A stretch of DNA of 64,000 nucleotides, taken from assembly GCA_951213105.1 (NCBI GenBank), contig OX578146.1, forward strand, positions 111,722,427 to 111,786,426, in the 5' to 3' direction. The notes beneath the pieces are model-generated. The model did no database searches and had not been told where the DNA came from. It saw only the letters and a program-made list of their open reading frames with translations. This DNA is from Amaurobius ferox. Its lineage: Eukaryota > Arthropoda > Arachnida > Araneae > Amaurobiidae. A program made the position numbers and the translations under genes. Positions 10,730 to 22,860 of the stretch are shown piece after piece (position 1 is the stretch's first letter; every line of letters begins with the position of its first letter).

Positions 10730-13700
10730 CGATTAATTAATTTCCTTAGTGTACATGTCATTAATGTAAAATATTTACATAACTGTCGCAAACAAACCTT
10801 ATGTGATAGAGAAAAATGGTTTTCAATAATAAGATCAGCGCGACTAATACTATACAGATTGGTCACTACAGTCTTTGGGACAGAAAAAAAGTTTTTTTTA
10901 TTTTTTTGTAGACCAGTGTTACTTGCAGACACTCTTTCAATAGAAGTACAGAATACTTAACGAGTAATATTACGCATATGGTTGCTAAAATTATGCTCCA
11001 TCTACCTTTGGATTCTATTATATGGATATTTTAATAAATTACTAGTGGAAACACACGTTTTAAAATTACATTCTTGAGTTCAGAATAAAAAAGAATTGAA
11101 TGTAGTTGGGTTTAGATTATATTTTGGGAACGTAAGCTTATGTATTATGATTTTGGAATCAAACATAAGCTTACATTAGTGGTTAACTTTGAGAATTTTT
11201 TGATAAAAATGCAAGCCAATCGAAACAAGTTAATTATTTTGCCCGTGTAATTATTTATCTGCCTGTAGAAAATTTTAATGAATTTTGCACATGTAGAATT
11301 TTCTATAAAAGCAATTTCACTTACGAAAACAATAGAAAAATTAATTAATATTTTTCTGCTTAAAATTATTAAAATCACAATAGATCCATTTATAGATAAA
11401 TTTGTACCCAATTATCTTTCTGAATACATTTCTATGGATTTATATTTAGCTGTTATACAGTATATACAGGTATTACATATTTTACAGTTATACATGTGTG
11501 AAACCAGGCGGCAACTTATGAAGTTTTGATAGTTACGCCTATTTATGACAAAACAGAGAGTGGACTTGCAGGCGTCGTTTTATGACAGTCTTGGCCCGGA
11601 AACTCATGACCCCAATAAATTCACGTTAAATAAATTGCACGTGTGGTTGGGGAAATATCTCCTAGGGTCAAGACTTAAACCAAGTTTCATTAGAGACTCA
11701 AGGAGCCAATGATGCAGTGATGCGACATTGCACTGAGGAGCAACCAACGAGAGCAAGGAGGGCGTATCTAAACTTCGGGCAAAATGATGTGGCGACAAGT
11801 AGATGATTCAAGGAATATTCATGCAATGATGGTGCAGAAGCGTTGAGATAAAATAATGATTATCCAGAAGCAAGAGAGAGTGGTCTTGAAATCCGAGCTG
11901 AGTTGTTATAAGAGACAGTGTTGATTTTCAAGTAGTGAATCATGATTTTAAATATTAAGGTGTAATAGAAAAGACGAAGCTACCTCCAAAAGCCAGAACA
12001 AGAATCGACAATGGTGACAATCACAGTCATGCTGAGCTACAGACCCAAAATTCAGTGGTATGTGCCAGTCGTCATATATATTAGGTCAATTTTTGATCTT
12101 TGTAATAATTTTATAGATCTGGTCTCATACGGTACTTTTCTCCTCCTTAAGCGTTTATTAAAATTAATGTAATTTTAATCATAACAATAATATGTGTGAA
12201 TAAATAATATTTATTTTAAAAGTTAAAAATGTGGAATTTAATGTGTAGTGTTTTAATTAATGCTTATTTTAAGGAATTCGTGCAAAGAGGTAATGGTGGG
12301 TTTTGCGGCTGCGATAAAAATGTTCGAACTATACGATTCACGACCACTTCACTGAAGAGTAATAATTTAATCCACAAGTTTCATTTATATTTAAAAGGTA
12401 AACCAACTTAATGTTTGTTCACAACAACATAAATTACATATTTAACTATAAATGCTATTTTATTAAAAGTAGCAAATATATGGGAAAAGTTGCCATTCGT
12501 ATTTCAGTTTGAAATGAAATATACAAACATTTTTATTTCTATTTTCAGATCTCTTATAGAATTAATTGGTCAACCTCTGATATCGACTGTATTCACGATC
12601 GCTAAACTAAATTTTAGCTACCATTTAATTTGTATGGCCACATTTATTCCACATTTAGTTTAACGCCCTATGCTAATCAATCACAGAATATAACAATTAT
12701 TTATCTCCCAAACTACAGATCCTAGAAAATTCTTGTTTTTAATCAAATTGAACTACAATTTCTAGAAGATTTCTTTTTATGGCATCAACGTTCACGGACA
12801 ATTCTTACTATTCTCAATGCTTCAATCGTTTTAAAAATTCAGATTATAAACAAAAGTATAATATTCATTATGAATTTTTTTCTGATGACGTCAACCTTCT
12901 AAAACCTATTCTTAAGTTTAACGCCATTTATTGGACAATTTTTGAAACTGACAAGTCAGTCATTCTTGGTAATCAGTTACTATTGTACTATTTCAGATAT
13001 TCTCGTTCTCGGGAACAAACTTTCTATGAACTCATATTTTTTAATTTAGCGCCATCTTTCGGACGTTCTACATCTTCTTGAAACATTAGCCGAATGAAAT
13101 AGACTTTTTCAATTATAAGATATTACCAAGAAATAAAAATGTTTACGCATTTTTTATAATTATGTTTAATTTTACCACTGTGCTCATATACGCAGTTTGA
13201 AGAACCTTTATTATATACAATTTGAACAAAGTTTAGTAATTTGACACAAAATAACTAAACAATTCAAACATAAAGGAATTCAGGTATAAAGTTTGATCAT
13301 CTATGCGTATACAGCATTTATGAAGGGTGTTTAACAAACATTATACCCGAAGTTTGTTTCTTCAGCATTTTATCGCACCCACATACTTGCAAATGGAAAC
13401 ATTTTTAAAAATCCAGGGTAAATCTAAATTTTTATATCATAAATTTTTATATCACACATATCTGCACATAAAAAGTTCCAATTAGAAAATAAAGTAATAG
13501 CTAATTACTCCAAAGTAAGCAACCTCGTCTTCATAGCTGCATAATTCCATGAGATATGGAAATATTAATTTCTGTAAATATGTCACCGTAAAGTTCACTT
13601 TATACCCCTTTGCTTCAAAAAAGCGCTTGTGTTAATCGGGACACACAAGGAATGTATCCACATTAATAGAGACTTTTCAGCAAATTATGAAACTAGAAAA

Positions 13701-14045
13701 CATGATTTATTCACATTGGCTAATTACCTAACAGAGGGTGGAGCTTTTTCTAATTAGGTTAATTTCGCCAGCGGTTAGATTTTTTTATTTTCATGTACCA
13801 CATATAGAATTAGAAAAAATTCAACACTCGATTGCCTGCCCTTCCCGGACGTCCAATTTGTTGCTCATGTCCTCAGGATGAGTCGGACGGTCTGGGTCTT
13901 CAACTCGATTGCCTGCCGTGACGTAATTCAACACGCGATTTGAAACCTTTTTCAAAGCGTGTTTGCGATCAAATACTGAAAAAACTGGATTCAATTTATG
14001 AAACACTATGTAACTAGTACCTCATACAATTAGTAAATATTTGTT
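10730..14045. other. Long intergenic stretch without supported genes
   Basis: Open frames such as 11145-11411, 12229-12411 and 12779-13081 are AT-driven and show no domain, splice context or codon bias I can defend. At 13880-13905 a short string (TCGGACGGTCTGGGTCTTCAAC, split by one base) resembles the 3' end of the SINE body found at 25500, perhaps a relic tail. Confidence 0.45.
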
Positions 14046-14050
14046 AATGG

Positions 14051-14435
14051 CAGTGTTTCCTTCTGGCATACCCGGAAACGAGTATTCGCCCCTCCCCCCA
14101 CGGAGACATTTTATGTTAACATAAAGTTTCTATTTATGTGACAAAGCATTTTGATATATTTATATAGGCAAATAGAAAACTTGCCTCCCCCCCCCTGGTT
14201 TAACTGATTACAGAAGAAACACTGGTGGAAGAACACATTTGGAAGAAACACTGATAATCTCTTCCAGGACTTTTTAGCCGGGGGGAGAATGAATTTTTAG
14301 GGGGGGGGAGCAAGTTTTATATTTTCCCTATATAAAAATATCTAAATGCTGTGTCACATAAATAGAAACTAGGTGAACATAAAATGTCTCCGGGAGAACT
14401 TCGCCCCCCCGGAGGTATGCCTGAAAGAAACACTG
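14051..14435. mobile_element. hAT-like foldback element
   Basis: The left end CAGTGTTTCCTTCTGGCATA and the right end (reverse complement CAGTGTTTCTTTCAGGCATA) are inverted copies, and the similarity continues inward for about 150 bp on each arm (for example TTTCTATTTATGTGACA on both). CAGTG...CACTG termini are typical of hAT elements. The flanking octamers GTTAATGG (14043-14050) and ATTACTGG (14436-14443) agree at 6 of 8 positions, fitting a decayed 8-bp hAT target duplication. The centre holds two more CACTG ends (about 14220 and 14248), so the palindrome may consist of two elements head to head. Confidence 0.78.
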
Positions 14436-14584
14436 ATTACTGGTTCCATCATCCACAAAATTGGCGATACACTCCGTAAGAAAGATTACATTCCCTTACA
14501 TTCTGATCATGGTAAATGGATTTCCGAGAAAAGCCACATTGATTCTCTATCTCTTCAAATTCTCATAACTACAATTTAAAACGC

Positions 14585-14830
14585 CCTAGTCGCTAAATGC
14601 CCCTCGAGGGGTAGCGAGTTTTTAATTCCGTCTTAATCAATCATAGAGAGCGAATCGACAGCAGGGATGAGGTCACGTGGTACAGCAGCCTGTCGATTGG
14701 GCGCACTCTTTCGCGCGGGCGTAGGAATCAATCGATAGAGCGCGTAAGTGGGTCACTGCGCTTCCGGTGTGTGTATTCTAATGCGGGACGGTTTTAACGA
14801 TCTGTGTTCGGGAATGTTTGCTTTCTGAGT
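14585..14830. promoter_or_regulatory. Isolated CpG-rich segment, possible promoter
   Basis: In a very A+T-rich setting this block is rich in C+G and CpG: CCCCTCGAGGGG palindrome at about 14600, the CACGTG E-box inside GGTCACGTGGTAC at about 14671, TTTCGCGCGGGCGTAGG at about 14709, and an inverted pair AATCGACAG / CTGTCGATT. No downstream open frame or TATA box is convincing. It may be a promoter of an unseen gene or the end of an unrecognised transposon. Confidence 0.3.
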
Positions 14831-14839
14831 GGCTGGTTT

Positions 14840-17290
14840 GTTTTTTTAAACACCATTGTGATTATGTAGAAGGGGAAAGGGATATGTCTCGATAGAGTAA
14901 CACAGATAGTCTTTTGCTTTCAAATGCTGAGAATCAGATAAAGAACGTTGACACTGAAGAAATATGTACGATTAATCCTATACATGACGAAGTAAATTTA
15001 CGTTGGGTTTACTTCACGTTACGTTGTTTTACTACTGCGGGCAGAGTTACGTTCTATGAATATCCATAAACATTAAACAACGAAGATTATGCGCAAAGGT
15101 CCGTAACTTGTTGCTTGCAGTCAGAAATTTAGTACTTTTCAGAGTAAAATCACATTCAAGAACACTAAAAAAAAGTAGCTTTAAAATTCACTCTCTTGAT
15201 AAATCGTTAAATTGCTTGTTCGAATTCGCAAAATTTTGCGTATAAAAACATTTCTATCCAACTACTTTTTTATAATTTTTGTTTCTCCCACAAAAATAAA
15301 TAATGCACTGCTTCTGATCCTTTCTATTGAGTACTATGATTTATTTATTTGTAATCGGTATGAAGCGAATTACATATTTGTTTATGTAAGGCATTTTTGA
15401 TTTCCGTTCTGCCTTACTGTTGGATTGTCGACGATTGATAGCGGTCTTTCAAATTCGAAAACAGATAACCATGTAATGACTACTGTTCATACATTTTATT
15501 CGATTCAAATAATTTATAATAGGAGAGGAATCTGATAAATATTTGGTGAGTTTCACTTTTATCTATTAATCTCCATTTACAATGTAGAATTGAGATAAGT
15601 TCAGTAAATTACATAATATCAAGTAAATATTAAAAATGAACATGCACTGGTTAAATATTTAAAATTCATAAAGAATATTTAAAATAAAATACATATAATA
15701 ATATTTAAAATAATATTATATATAAATATAGATATATAGTATAAAATATTAAAATATTATATATAAATTATTAAACAGCATAAATAAAATATTATAATAT
15801 TTAAAATAAAATATATTAAATAAAAAATATTTAAAATACATATATTCGTGATGAAACAATGGAATTATATTTAAAAGCGAGCATTCACCATTTCCTCTTT
15901 ATAGAAAAGATACAAACAATACACAAGTGCTGTTTGAAGTATTTCTAAAGATATATATAACAATTGACTTTTTACTGGATTAAAAAGGAGGTCAGGTGTG
16001 ATTATTTCATTGATATGGGTAGTTGTTGCATTAAATATATTGGGAATCACCAATGGTTTATAATGTGGATATTATCATAGGAAAATAAATCGTTCAATGA
16101 AACATTCATGGTTTTAACTTTCCACAAAAAATATTATGACGCGGTCAAGTGTTATAACTTATGATTTAGACAATTAAACATGTTTTGGGCACACGCTTTT
16201 GAGGCGATGTATATGTGTAAGCGAGTGTGCGAACAATATTATATTTGAAACCAATTTACCAATTTAAATGAAATTTTTGCTTGATTGTAATAATTAGTGT
16301 AAATGTAATATTTAAGTGCCACCACTACTTTATAAGTAATATATTAAAATGGAGATAATTAATTACGTTCAACAAATAATCATTTTATATGTCTATTTTA
16401 CTCTACTAAAAAATTTAAACTTTCAAGACGTTGGGATTTGTACTAATTTCGGGATAGTGTAATTTTTATCAAATGATGTATTTAATAAATAGATAAAATC
16501 TAAATTGCATGAGCAGCACATCACCTCACATAATTCCCCATATTAATTTTGTCTCTCTCTCTCTTTATTATTATTATTATTATTTTTATTGCTATTTATA
16601 TAAATCGAATTAGTATATATTCCCATTTTTATATAAAACTAAAGTTTACTTAAAATTACCTCAAATTTCCAGTATTTCAATCATTTAATTTTTACTTGAT
16701 AATTTATTGTTTTTATTGACGTGAAATCTCCCTAAACGAGAAACTTCGATAAAATATAGATGTACCTAACCAGTTTTATTTTTCACTTGAATTTTTTTAA
16801 TTTTTTCGGGCTGTAATGTAAGAAATGTCTATTTCAGTGGTTTTTTTTTGTTTTTTTTTACGAAAATATAATGGACAGAATATTCAAAATATAACGGTCA
16901 GGGTAATAATAAACAGAGTATATAATGGACAGATAATATATTGAAATATATTGATCAAAAATATACTGAATATGTGGTGCGCGAAAAGAAACATAAAGAA
17001 TACTTAAAGTTAAGCTTTAAGCTTAATTATCATTAACATATCTAATAGCTTTTGACATGGCCGTAAATTGCTCGTATAGTGGTACTTATTATTATTGTTG
17101 TACATTGCTTTGTTGTGCCGCTATTAACCCTCCAAATATTTAACTTTCGCGCGAGTTCTATAAAAGAATTATTAATTAATATAGTACTAAATGGATCACA
17201 CCATTTTAACTTTAACAATAAAACATTTATTAAAAACATAAATACTTAATTATTCAATTACAACAATTAATCATATTATTTTAGCGGAGG
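14840..17290. other. A+T-rich stretch with low-complexity ATATTTAAAATA runs
   Basis: The block at about 15650-15850 is built from irregular repeats of AATATTTAAAATAAAATA. At 16555-16590 there are a short CTCT run and a TTA run. No coding or RNA gene is supported. Confidence 0.5.
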
Positions 17291-17295
17291 GAACA

Positions 17296-17936
17296 TGTGA
17301 GACCACTTAAATTGCCTAAAATATGTTTAGACCCAGATATCTTTTTGAGGAACACATACCTTTAAGTCTGTCTTGGACTTTGTTAGCAGCACGTACTTGA
17401 TGTCGTCCTTATTACTAGTAGTAACTCGTAGTGTAATGCATCGCCCCGTAACTTCGTCGATCATATTGTACTGCTGACTCAAACACTCCACTTATGTCAT
17501 TCTCGTAGTCATTTCCATATCGTTCTAGTCATAATGTCGAACTTGTATTCATTAGTGTCGTCGTTCTATCATGATGTCGCACACGTATCTCTATGTCTAA
17601 AAACAAATGTCGTTCTTAAGTCACAGGTTGTGGCTTTTTTTCTCGGGGGTGTCACTCCCCCTTTTCTCTGATTTGCAGTATTCAGAGTGACGCAACAAGC
17701 ACTTTCTCCATTGGCTTGCCTTTCCATCCAATGTCGTGTTACTTCACATTTTCTTAAGGGTTCGACCCCTCTTCTGTCTTAACACCCCTAAATTTATGGT
17801 TTTATCTAAGCTCTGGGTTCACATGCTGTAAAACCTGGCGTCATCCAGACTGGAAGTATTGTCCTAAGTTTCAGATCGATAAATACTGTACATAAAACTG
17901 TCTCACCAAAGTGTGAGATCTATTTCTGGTCTCACA
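17296..17936 (-). mobile_element. Solo LTR (LTR family 1), minus strand
   Basis: The 641-bp block is bounded by TGTGAGACCA and TGGTCTCACA, a perfect 10-bp inverted pair with the TG...CA ends usual for LTRs. The flanks GAACA (17291-17295) and GAATA (17937-17941) fit a 5-bp target duplication with one change. Its reverse complement aligns with 49810-50473 at both ends, including GGTGAGA.AGTTTTATGT near the start and CCAAGACAGACTTxAAGG followed by TATGTGTT near the end. I see no gag, pol or second LTR, so it is a solo LTR. Confidence 0.82.
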
Positions 17937-17939
17937 GAA

Positions 17940-19250
17940 TAGAATAATTACCAACTGAAAATTTCATGAAAATCTTATAGATTTTAAAATATATTAAACA
18001 CACTTACGATAAATTTTAATTACACGAATAGGTATACCATACCCGCATGTGTTAAAACAGCCGCACCTCTGTAAACAACTGCGTCGTGTTCCAACATTGA
18101 CAAAAGTATAAATCTGACGGAAACCTGATTTAAAATACTCTAATCTGTTCCAATACTTTCCTACATATCAGCAAAATACATATAGCAGAGACTGTAAAAA
18201 TGCACTAAATATTGTAAAGTAAATTACCTAAGACAATATATCAAAGTTTTCTGGAAAGGAAAATTTTCTGTTTACTGTTAGGAATGGATAAAAGTTATTT
18301 AAAAAATTATACGAAATCTGTATTGTTGTAAGGAAAGTACGGCCCCTTAATAATTGCCTTCATCATTTGTCTACTTTTATTACGGTAAAATAAAACTGTC
18401 CTATTACGGTCTTTGTGAATTTTGTGAATTAGCTGAGCCTTTATCGTTACCGAACTTGTGCACCCGCATCGAGTGTATTTATCGTTAATTATGGCTGCTA
18501 AAAAAGTGCCTGCTAAAAAATCATCTCTAAAAAGTGACAGCTAAAAAATTAACAGCTAGTTGTGGTCACTCCAGCTGAAAAAATATTAAATCATGTTTTC
18601 AATATAAATTAGGAAGAAAATAAATTAAAATGTTGCAGTTCGAAAATTGTAACGAATCTTTTAGAAATATCAATTGCAATTAAAAGCATGCCAATAAGCT
18701 CCTGTTAAAAGTTATCCTAAAATATTATTAATTTATGTGTTGAAGTTCATTCAGAAATTGTAGAGAATTCAATTTTTAAATTTATATAAATTTTTTAATT
18801 TAAAGTTTATTAGTTTTACGGGTTGCAAAATTATTTCACAGTCCGGATGTATCCTGCGACTCAGGATACAACTGGACAGCATTGCAGAAGCACAGGGCAA
18901 TTGCTCTAAATTAGCATTTACGAAATTTTAAGCAACTTTGCATATCGGATTTTCACACCATGTGACACCAAGGTAAAGTCGTCTCCTCATAGTTAACCAA
19001 TGTTGTGTGGATGATTAAGGTTATTTGCTTTGTTTGTTTCAATTGACTGTGACCTTATTCGGCTCAGCTTTCTAGATTCATAATTAAATTCAAGATTTAC
19101 ATATAATTTAACGTATTAAAATCAATTTTTATATATAATAGGATTTTTAAATTTTACCGGTACATATCGACAATAAACGGAAATATTTCATTTTTAATGT
19201 TTTGCAACCTCATTCTTTATTGAGATAGTAAAATCTCTCATAGCAAAGAT
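17940..19250. other. Intergenic; one lysine-rich coding-like scrap
   Basis: At 18491 an ATG begins MAAKKVPAKKSSLKSDS and stops. With a single shift the AKK pattern would go on for a few residues. That is too short and too simple to call. The rest is A+T-rich with no recognised element. Confidence 0.35.
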
Positions 19251-19251
19251 C

Positions 19252-19581
19252 GTCACATGTGTGACAGTGACGTTGTAGTCACGCGACACCTGGGTCACAT
19301 TGCAACATCATATTTGTGACTTCTATGCGACGTTATGTATTAGTAACTTTGTAACTTCATTGCGAGTATATTTTGTGACGTTTCCACAATTTAATTAACA
19401 CGTAACAATGTGAAGACATTACAATGTGACGTCACAAATAAGTTAATATGCGACGTCACAAACGACCATGAAAATGACCAAAATAACTTCGCTGTGACCT
19501 CAATATGACATTGCCGAGACGCACTGCGACGTCCTGCGACGTTCCAAAGTCACAGTGTGACGTAAATATTACGTCACTGTG
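19252..19581. repeat. Cluster of GTGAC/GTCAC words including a full TGACGTCA site
   Basis: In 330 bp I count about thirteen GTGAC or GTCAC pentamers in both orientations, many extended to TGTGACG or CGTCACA, plus several GCGACG. A perfect CRE-type octamer TGACGTCA lies at about 19427-19434. Spacing is irregular, so this is not a simple tandem array. It could be a degenerate palindromic repeat or a cluster of bZIP (ATF/CREB-type) sites; the sequence does not decide. Confidence 0.55.
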
Positions 19582-19909
19582 AAAAAAAATGCTGTTAGGG
19601 ATAGAACATAACTGTAAATATGTAGTCATGAATATACAAGACGGGACTAAAAAGGTTATTTCGAAAGTAAGCCAAGAGATTGATACAGTACTGAGCAGAA
19701 GATACAAGCATAAATATTATTCAACAATGATCATCAATGTTAGGTCGGGAAAGATGTAATGACCGAAAGCGCGTGAATTTAGGTCGTGTGGTAATATATG
19801 ATAAATAGAACAAATATTATCTTCACTACAAAACAGATGATCAGCTCAGAGACATTCTGATGAAGACGAAATGTTATACAGCGAGTTCCGGGGAATAAAT
19901 CCAAATTAC

Positions 19910-20090
19910 CTCGGGCAATTGCAGCAGATCTTTGGTTGCCTACATTTGACAGTTTCTCGTATAGCTGATATAAATTAGCGACTCTGCAATAAATCTGCTG
20001 TGCCTTTCTAACATCACGTGGTTCTGGATAGATCAGAATATGCACCGCAGCCTTATACGTTTCCAATACTTTAGAGCCAATCAGTAAAGC
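19910..20090 (-). CDS. Candidate internal exon of an unidentified gene (60 codons)
   Basis: On the minus strand the sequence TTTGTGTTAG (acceptor) is followed by an open 181-nt stretch and then GAG|GTAATT (donor). It encodes ALLIGSKVLETYKAAVHILI, then YPEPRDVRKAQQIYCRV, then ANLYQLYEKLSNVGNQRSAA and IAR. The composition (mixed helical residues, no low complexity, balanced codons) is unlike the AT-driven frames nearby. I do not recognise the protein. It has no signal peptide or transposase motif, so it could be host coding DNA in a gene with very long introns. The donor is only moderately good. The exon at 26106-26252 on the same strand ends in phase 0, which suits this acceptor. Confidence 0.42.
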
Positions 20091-20094
20091 CTAA

Positions 20095-21690
20095 CACAAA
20101 GATGCGAAGCTATCTGTTAGCTAAGACAGAGAGAGTAATGTAAACATGTTTCATTAGAGCGAGAAAAGGCCGAAAGACAGAGATAATGAAACATTCCGTA
20201 AGGAAACAGCTTTCCAAAGCCATGAGAAAAATAATGCTTAAATGAGAATTTTGAGAGTGCTTACTACCGACGCCATGCTTTATTATCCAAAGTTTGTTTG
20301 CTAACTAGTGATGGATCAATTTATATAACAGAATGACAAATAAATACATCACAAAAGTCATTTCATTAAAAACATCCTTCAGATGTACATACAATCTTTA
20401 AAAAAGCCAGAGCGCTTTCGGGTATCATCATACCCTTCCTCAGTGGTGTTAAAATAAGACAAATTGTCAACATGCTTAAATACAATCTACTACCGGCAAG
20501 CTGAATTTGCATATTCTAAAATTGACATTACCACAAAACATATTTTATGCATCCATACACCACATTTGAAAATTACAGAAATTACAATATCAAGAAAACA
20601 TATTGTCATAAGACAGTTTAAACATCAATATATAAAATTAAATTTTATAAATTAAAGGCAACTTTGTAGAGGTTTGAATCGCATGGAATCGAAAACGAGT
20701 CGCCAAGTACAACTTAAAACATGGACAGAGTCAAAATTATAAATAGAAATGCGATATAAATAAATAAAAAGAGATTCGTAGAGTAAAATAGACCGGGGAT
20801 TATTACAGCTGATCAAAAGAAAATATTTTTCAAAAAGGGATTGAAAATTATCATTAATCAGATGGTTACAGGACCAGTAGTAGTAGTAACTACTGATGGC
20901 CCAGAAAACTTTCCCCAAGCTAGACTAAAAATGACAAGGTATTTCATTGACTTTATTATGAGGGAGGAAATATTAAGAGCTAAAATTTTGTAATTTTTTA
21001 GGATTTTCGCGCATGTCATCATATCAATGATCTCTTCGAGTTAACGGTGTAATAAATATTTGGCAAATAGTCTCTGTGGTAGTGCTAATTTTCTGAAGTG
21101 TGTTAAATAAATATATAGGCGCTGAGAAAGCTGTATTTGAAGGCTCGCGTATTTTAATTACTGCCTTTCAGCAAACGTTATTTTTTCTTCTTTGGAGCCA
21201 CGGACTTTATGGTAGGTGACAATTTGGTAAGAATGCCTTTTATAGTATTATTATTGTCAAACGCAATGCAATATCTAAATCGCAATGCAATTTTTAATAA
21301 ATTTAACGGCCCCACGTCTAACGTCTAGCATCTTCAGTAACATACTTTGCAATAATGTTATCCGTTTCGGACTTAACTAAGTACTGTCCAAATGGTTGCG
21401 TTTGAAAAAAGTATGTTTATGACCTGCCGTACTATAAATAAAATATAAATTTATCGTATAATGACAATATTAGTGCCAATATTTAATCTACACTGAAAAG
21501 GTATTTCAATTTCTTTATTTTCCTTGGTCATTTTAGCATCTACTGAAACAGTCATTTTAAATTAGTCCAAATGCTTAAAAATTGAATCTCCCACTATCAT
21601 ATTTACTGCAAATCAACACTATCTAAACAACTCAAGGTAACTTAGATTGCTAAAAATGTAAGTGAATAAATGGAGGCGTGGCCATATACA
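20095..21690. other. Intergenic or intronic, with a GAAAGCGCTCTG hairpin motif
   Basis: The only notable feature is the hairpin motif at 20407-20446, described among the findings. The remainder is A+T-rich and shows no supported frame. Confidence 0.4.
20407..20446 (-). ncRNA. Hammerhead-core-like hairpin motif (candidate only)
   Basis: On the minus strand CTGAGGA is followed by a perfect 6-bp stem GGGTAT-GATG-ATACCC and then GAAA, the order of the CUGANGA / stem II / GAAA core of hammerhead ribozymes. One unpaired A sits between CTGAGGA and the stem. I could not find the stem III partner with a cleavage site nearby, so a working ribozyme is not shown. The downstream GCGCTCTG recurs at 45121. 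Confidence 0.25.
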
Positions 21691-22860
21691 CAATTTATAC
21701 GTGTTTGTTATTCACAATTAAATCTTTCAGATATTTTAGAAATATGTTTGTTACTCCTCACGTTCAATATCTTTGCTCTGAAGGCAGTCATTAACAAAGT
21801 TCGATCTATGTGGACGAGCATGTCATCCGTTGAACAAAAATTAGAACCGACTACAACCACATAACGTCTGATAAAGATCCAGGACTTCGTCTTAATATCT
21901 TTGCCCCTGAAAAAACATAAAAGTCGGCGCGGCCCCTCAATGAAAAGCGAACCCATACCATAATATTACCGCGATTGCAAGTCAAATTTGGATTCGTTTG
22001 GGAAGAAAACATTCGCCCATTGTGTTAGGTCCAAATCACGTAGTCAAGACACCTCTGAGCTCTTCCAGCTCTAAAGTTCAACTTGACACAAGCTTTTAAT
22101 ATTGTTGCGAACGCGCAGTGGTCCGTTTGGAGCCTCCTATTTTGTCTGTCTCGAAGGCCAGGCGAAGAAAATAACAGTAGATGACATGAGCCCAAGGTTT
22201 CCCAGGTAAAATAAGGGTTTCCAGATTTGACGATTTATCGCCAATTCGGTTACTTCCGGAATGTTCCAGAAACTTCTCGATAGAACGATTATTCTTTGAG
22301 ATATAGAGATTTTCAGCAGTTTCTATGCCAGAGACTATAAAAAGGACTTACTCCTCAGTCGGAGTGGAATCGACGAGTTGACAATATACGAGCTGCAGTA
22401 GACTGTAACTTTTGCCAATGTTTTGAGGATAGTAGCTGTTGCTTTGTGAAATTACTTTCGTCAACATTCTATGAATAATTCAGTTATTTTGCGTAATTAG
22501 TGGAGAATTTAAGTTCTGTTTGATTGTATGTTGTTATTGTTTACTTTATGTTTGTGAATAAACGTAAATTTCCAAGAAACTTGGACTCGCTCTTCGTAAC
22601 AATATCCGTGCATAGAAACTTGTGGTATATAGCCTTCGGCTCACGAAACTGGTCGATATCCGTCTTATTATGGCACCGATAGCAATCGCTATAAGAGTTA
22701 TTGCTTTCGCTCGGTGATTACGTCTCTCCAATAAAACTCTGTACCGGTCATTGGAAGGCGTTATGGTCCTAGGACGTCCGAATACAGGTCTTCAACTGAC
22801 GGTCCCACTTATTTGGAATTGGACACAAACAAGAAAAAATGGTATGGTGCATGCAAAAAA
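21690..22860 (-). pseudogene. Decayed Tc1/mariner transposase, split by a solo LTR
   Basis: On the minus strand, fragments upstream of the LTR (22602-22860) read like the N-terminal DNA-binding half (RRNHRAKAITLIAIAIGAII, then RRISTSF). After the LTR the sequence continues with VFFPNESKFDLQS near 22000, equivalent to the FSDESRF catalytic block of Tc1 with Asp replaced by Asn, then GSLFIEGPRRL near 21930, equivalent to the conserved WGxxxxxG strand. Several stops and shifts occur. No terminal repeats were found, so the limits are approximate. Confidence 0.6.
22103..22601 (+). mobile_element. Solo LTR (LTR family 2)
   Basis: The 499-bp block begins TGTTGCGAACG and ends TTCGTAACA, with a short inverted terminal pair and TG...CA ends. 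It is flanked by ATAT at 22099-22102 and 22602-22605, consistent with a 4-bp target duplication of the Ty3/gypsy kind. Inside are a TATA-like CTATAAAAAGG at about 22336 and an AATAAA signal at about 22556, placed as expected for LTR promoter and poly-A signals on the plus strand. There is no internal coding region, hence a solo LTR. It interrupts the decayed Tc1 transposase. Confidence 0.82.

Noticed and set aside
12779..13081. 100-codon plus-strand frame
   Set aside because: Phe/Asn/Tyr-rich composition follows base composition; no splice sites, domain or related copy.
13880..13905. Separate SINE insertion
   Set aside because: Only about 20 bp resemble the 3' end of the SINE body; too short to tell from chance, so it is mentioned only as a possible relic.
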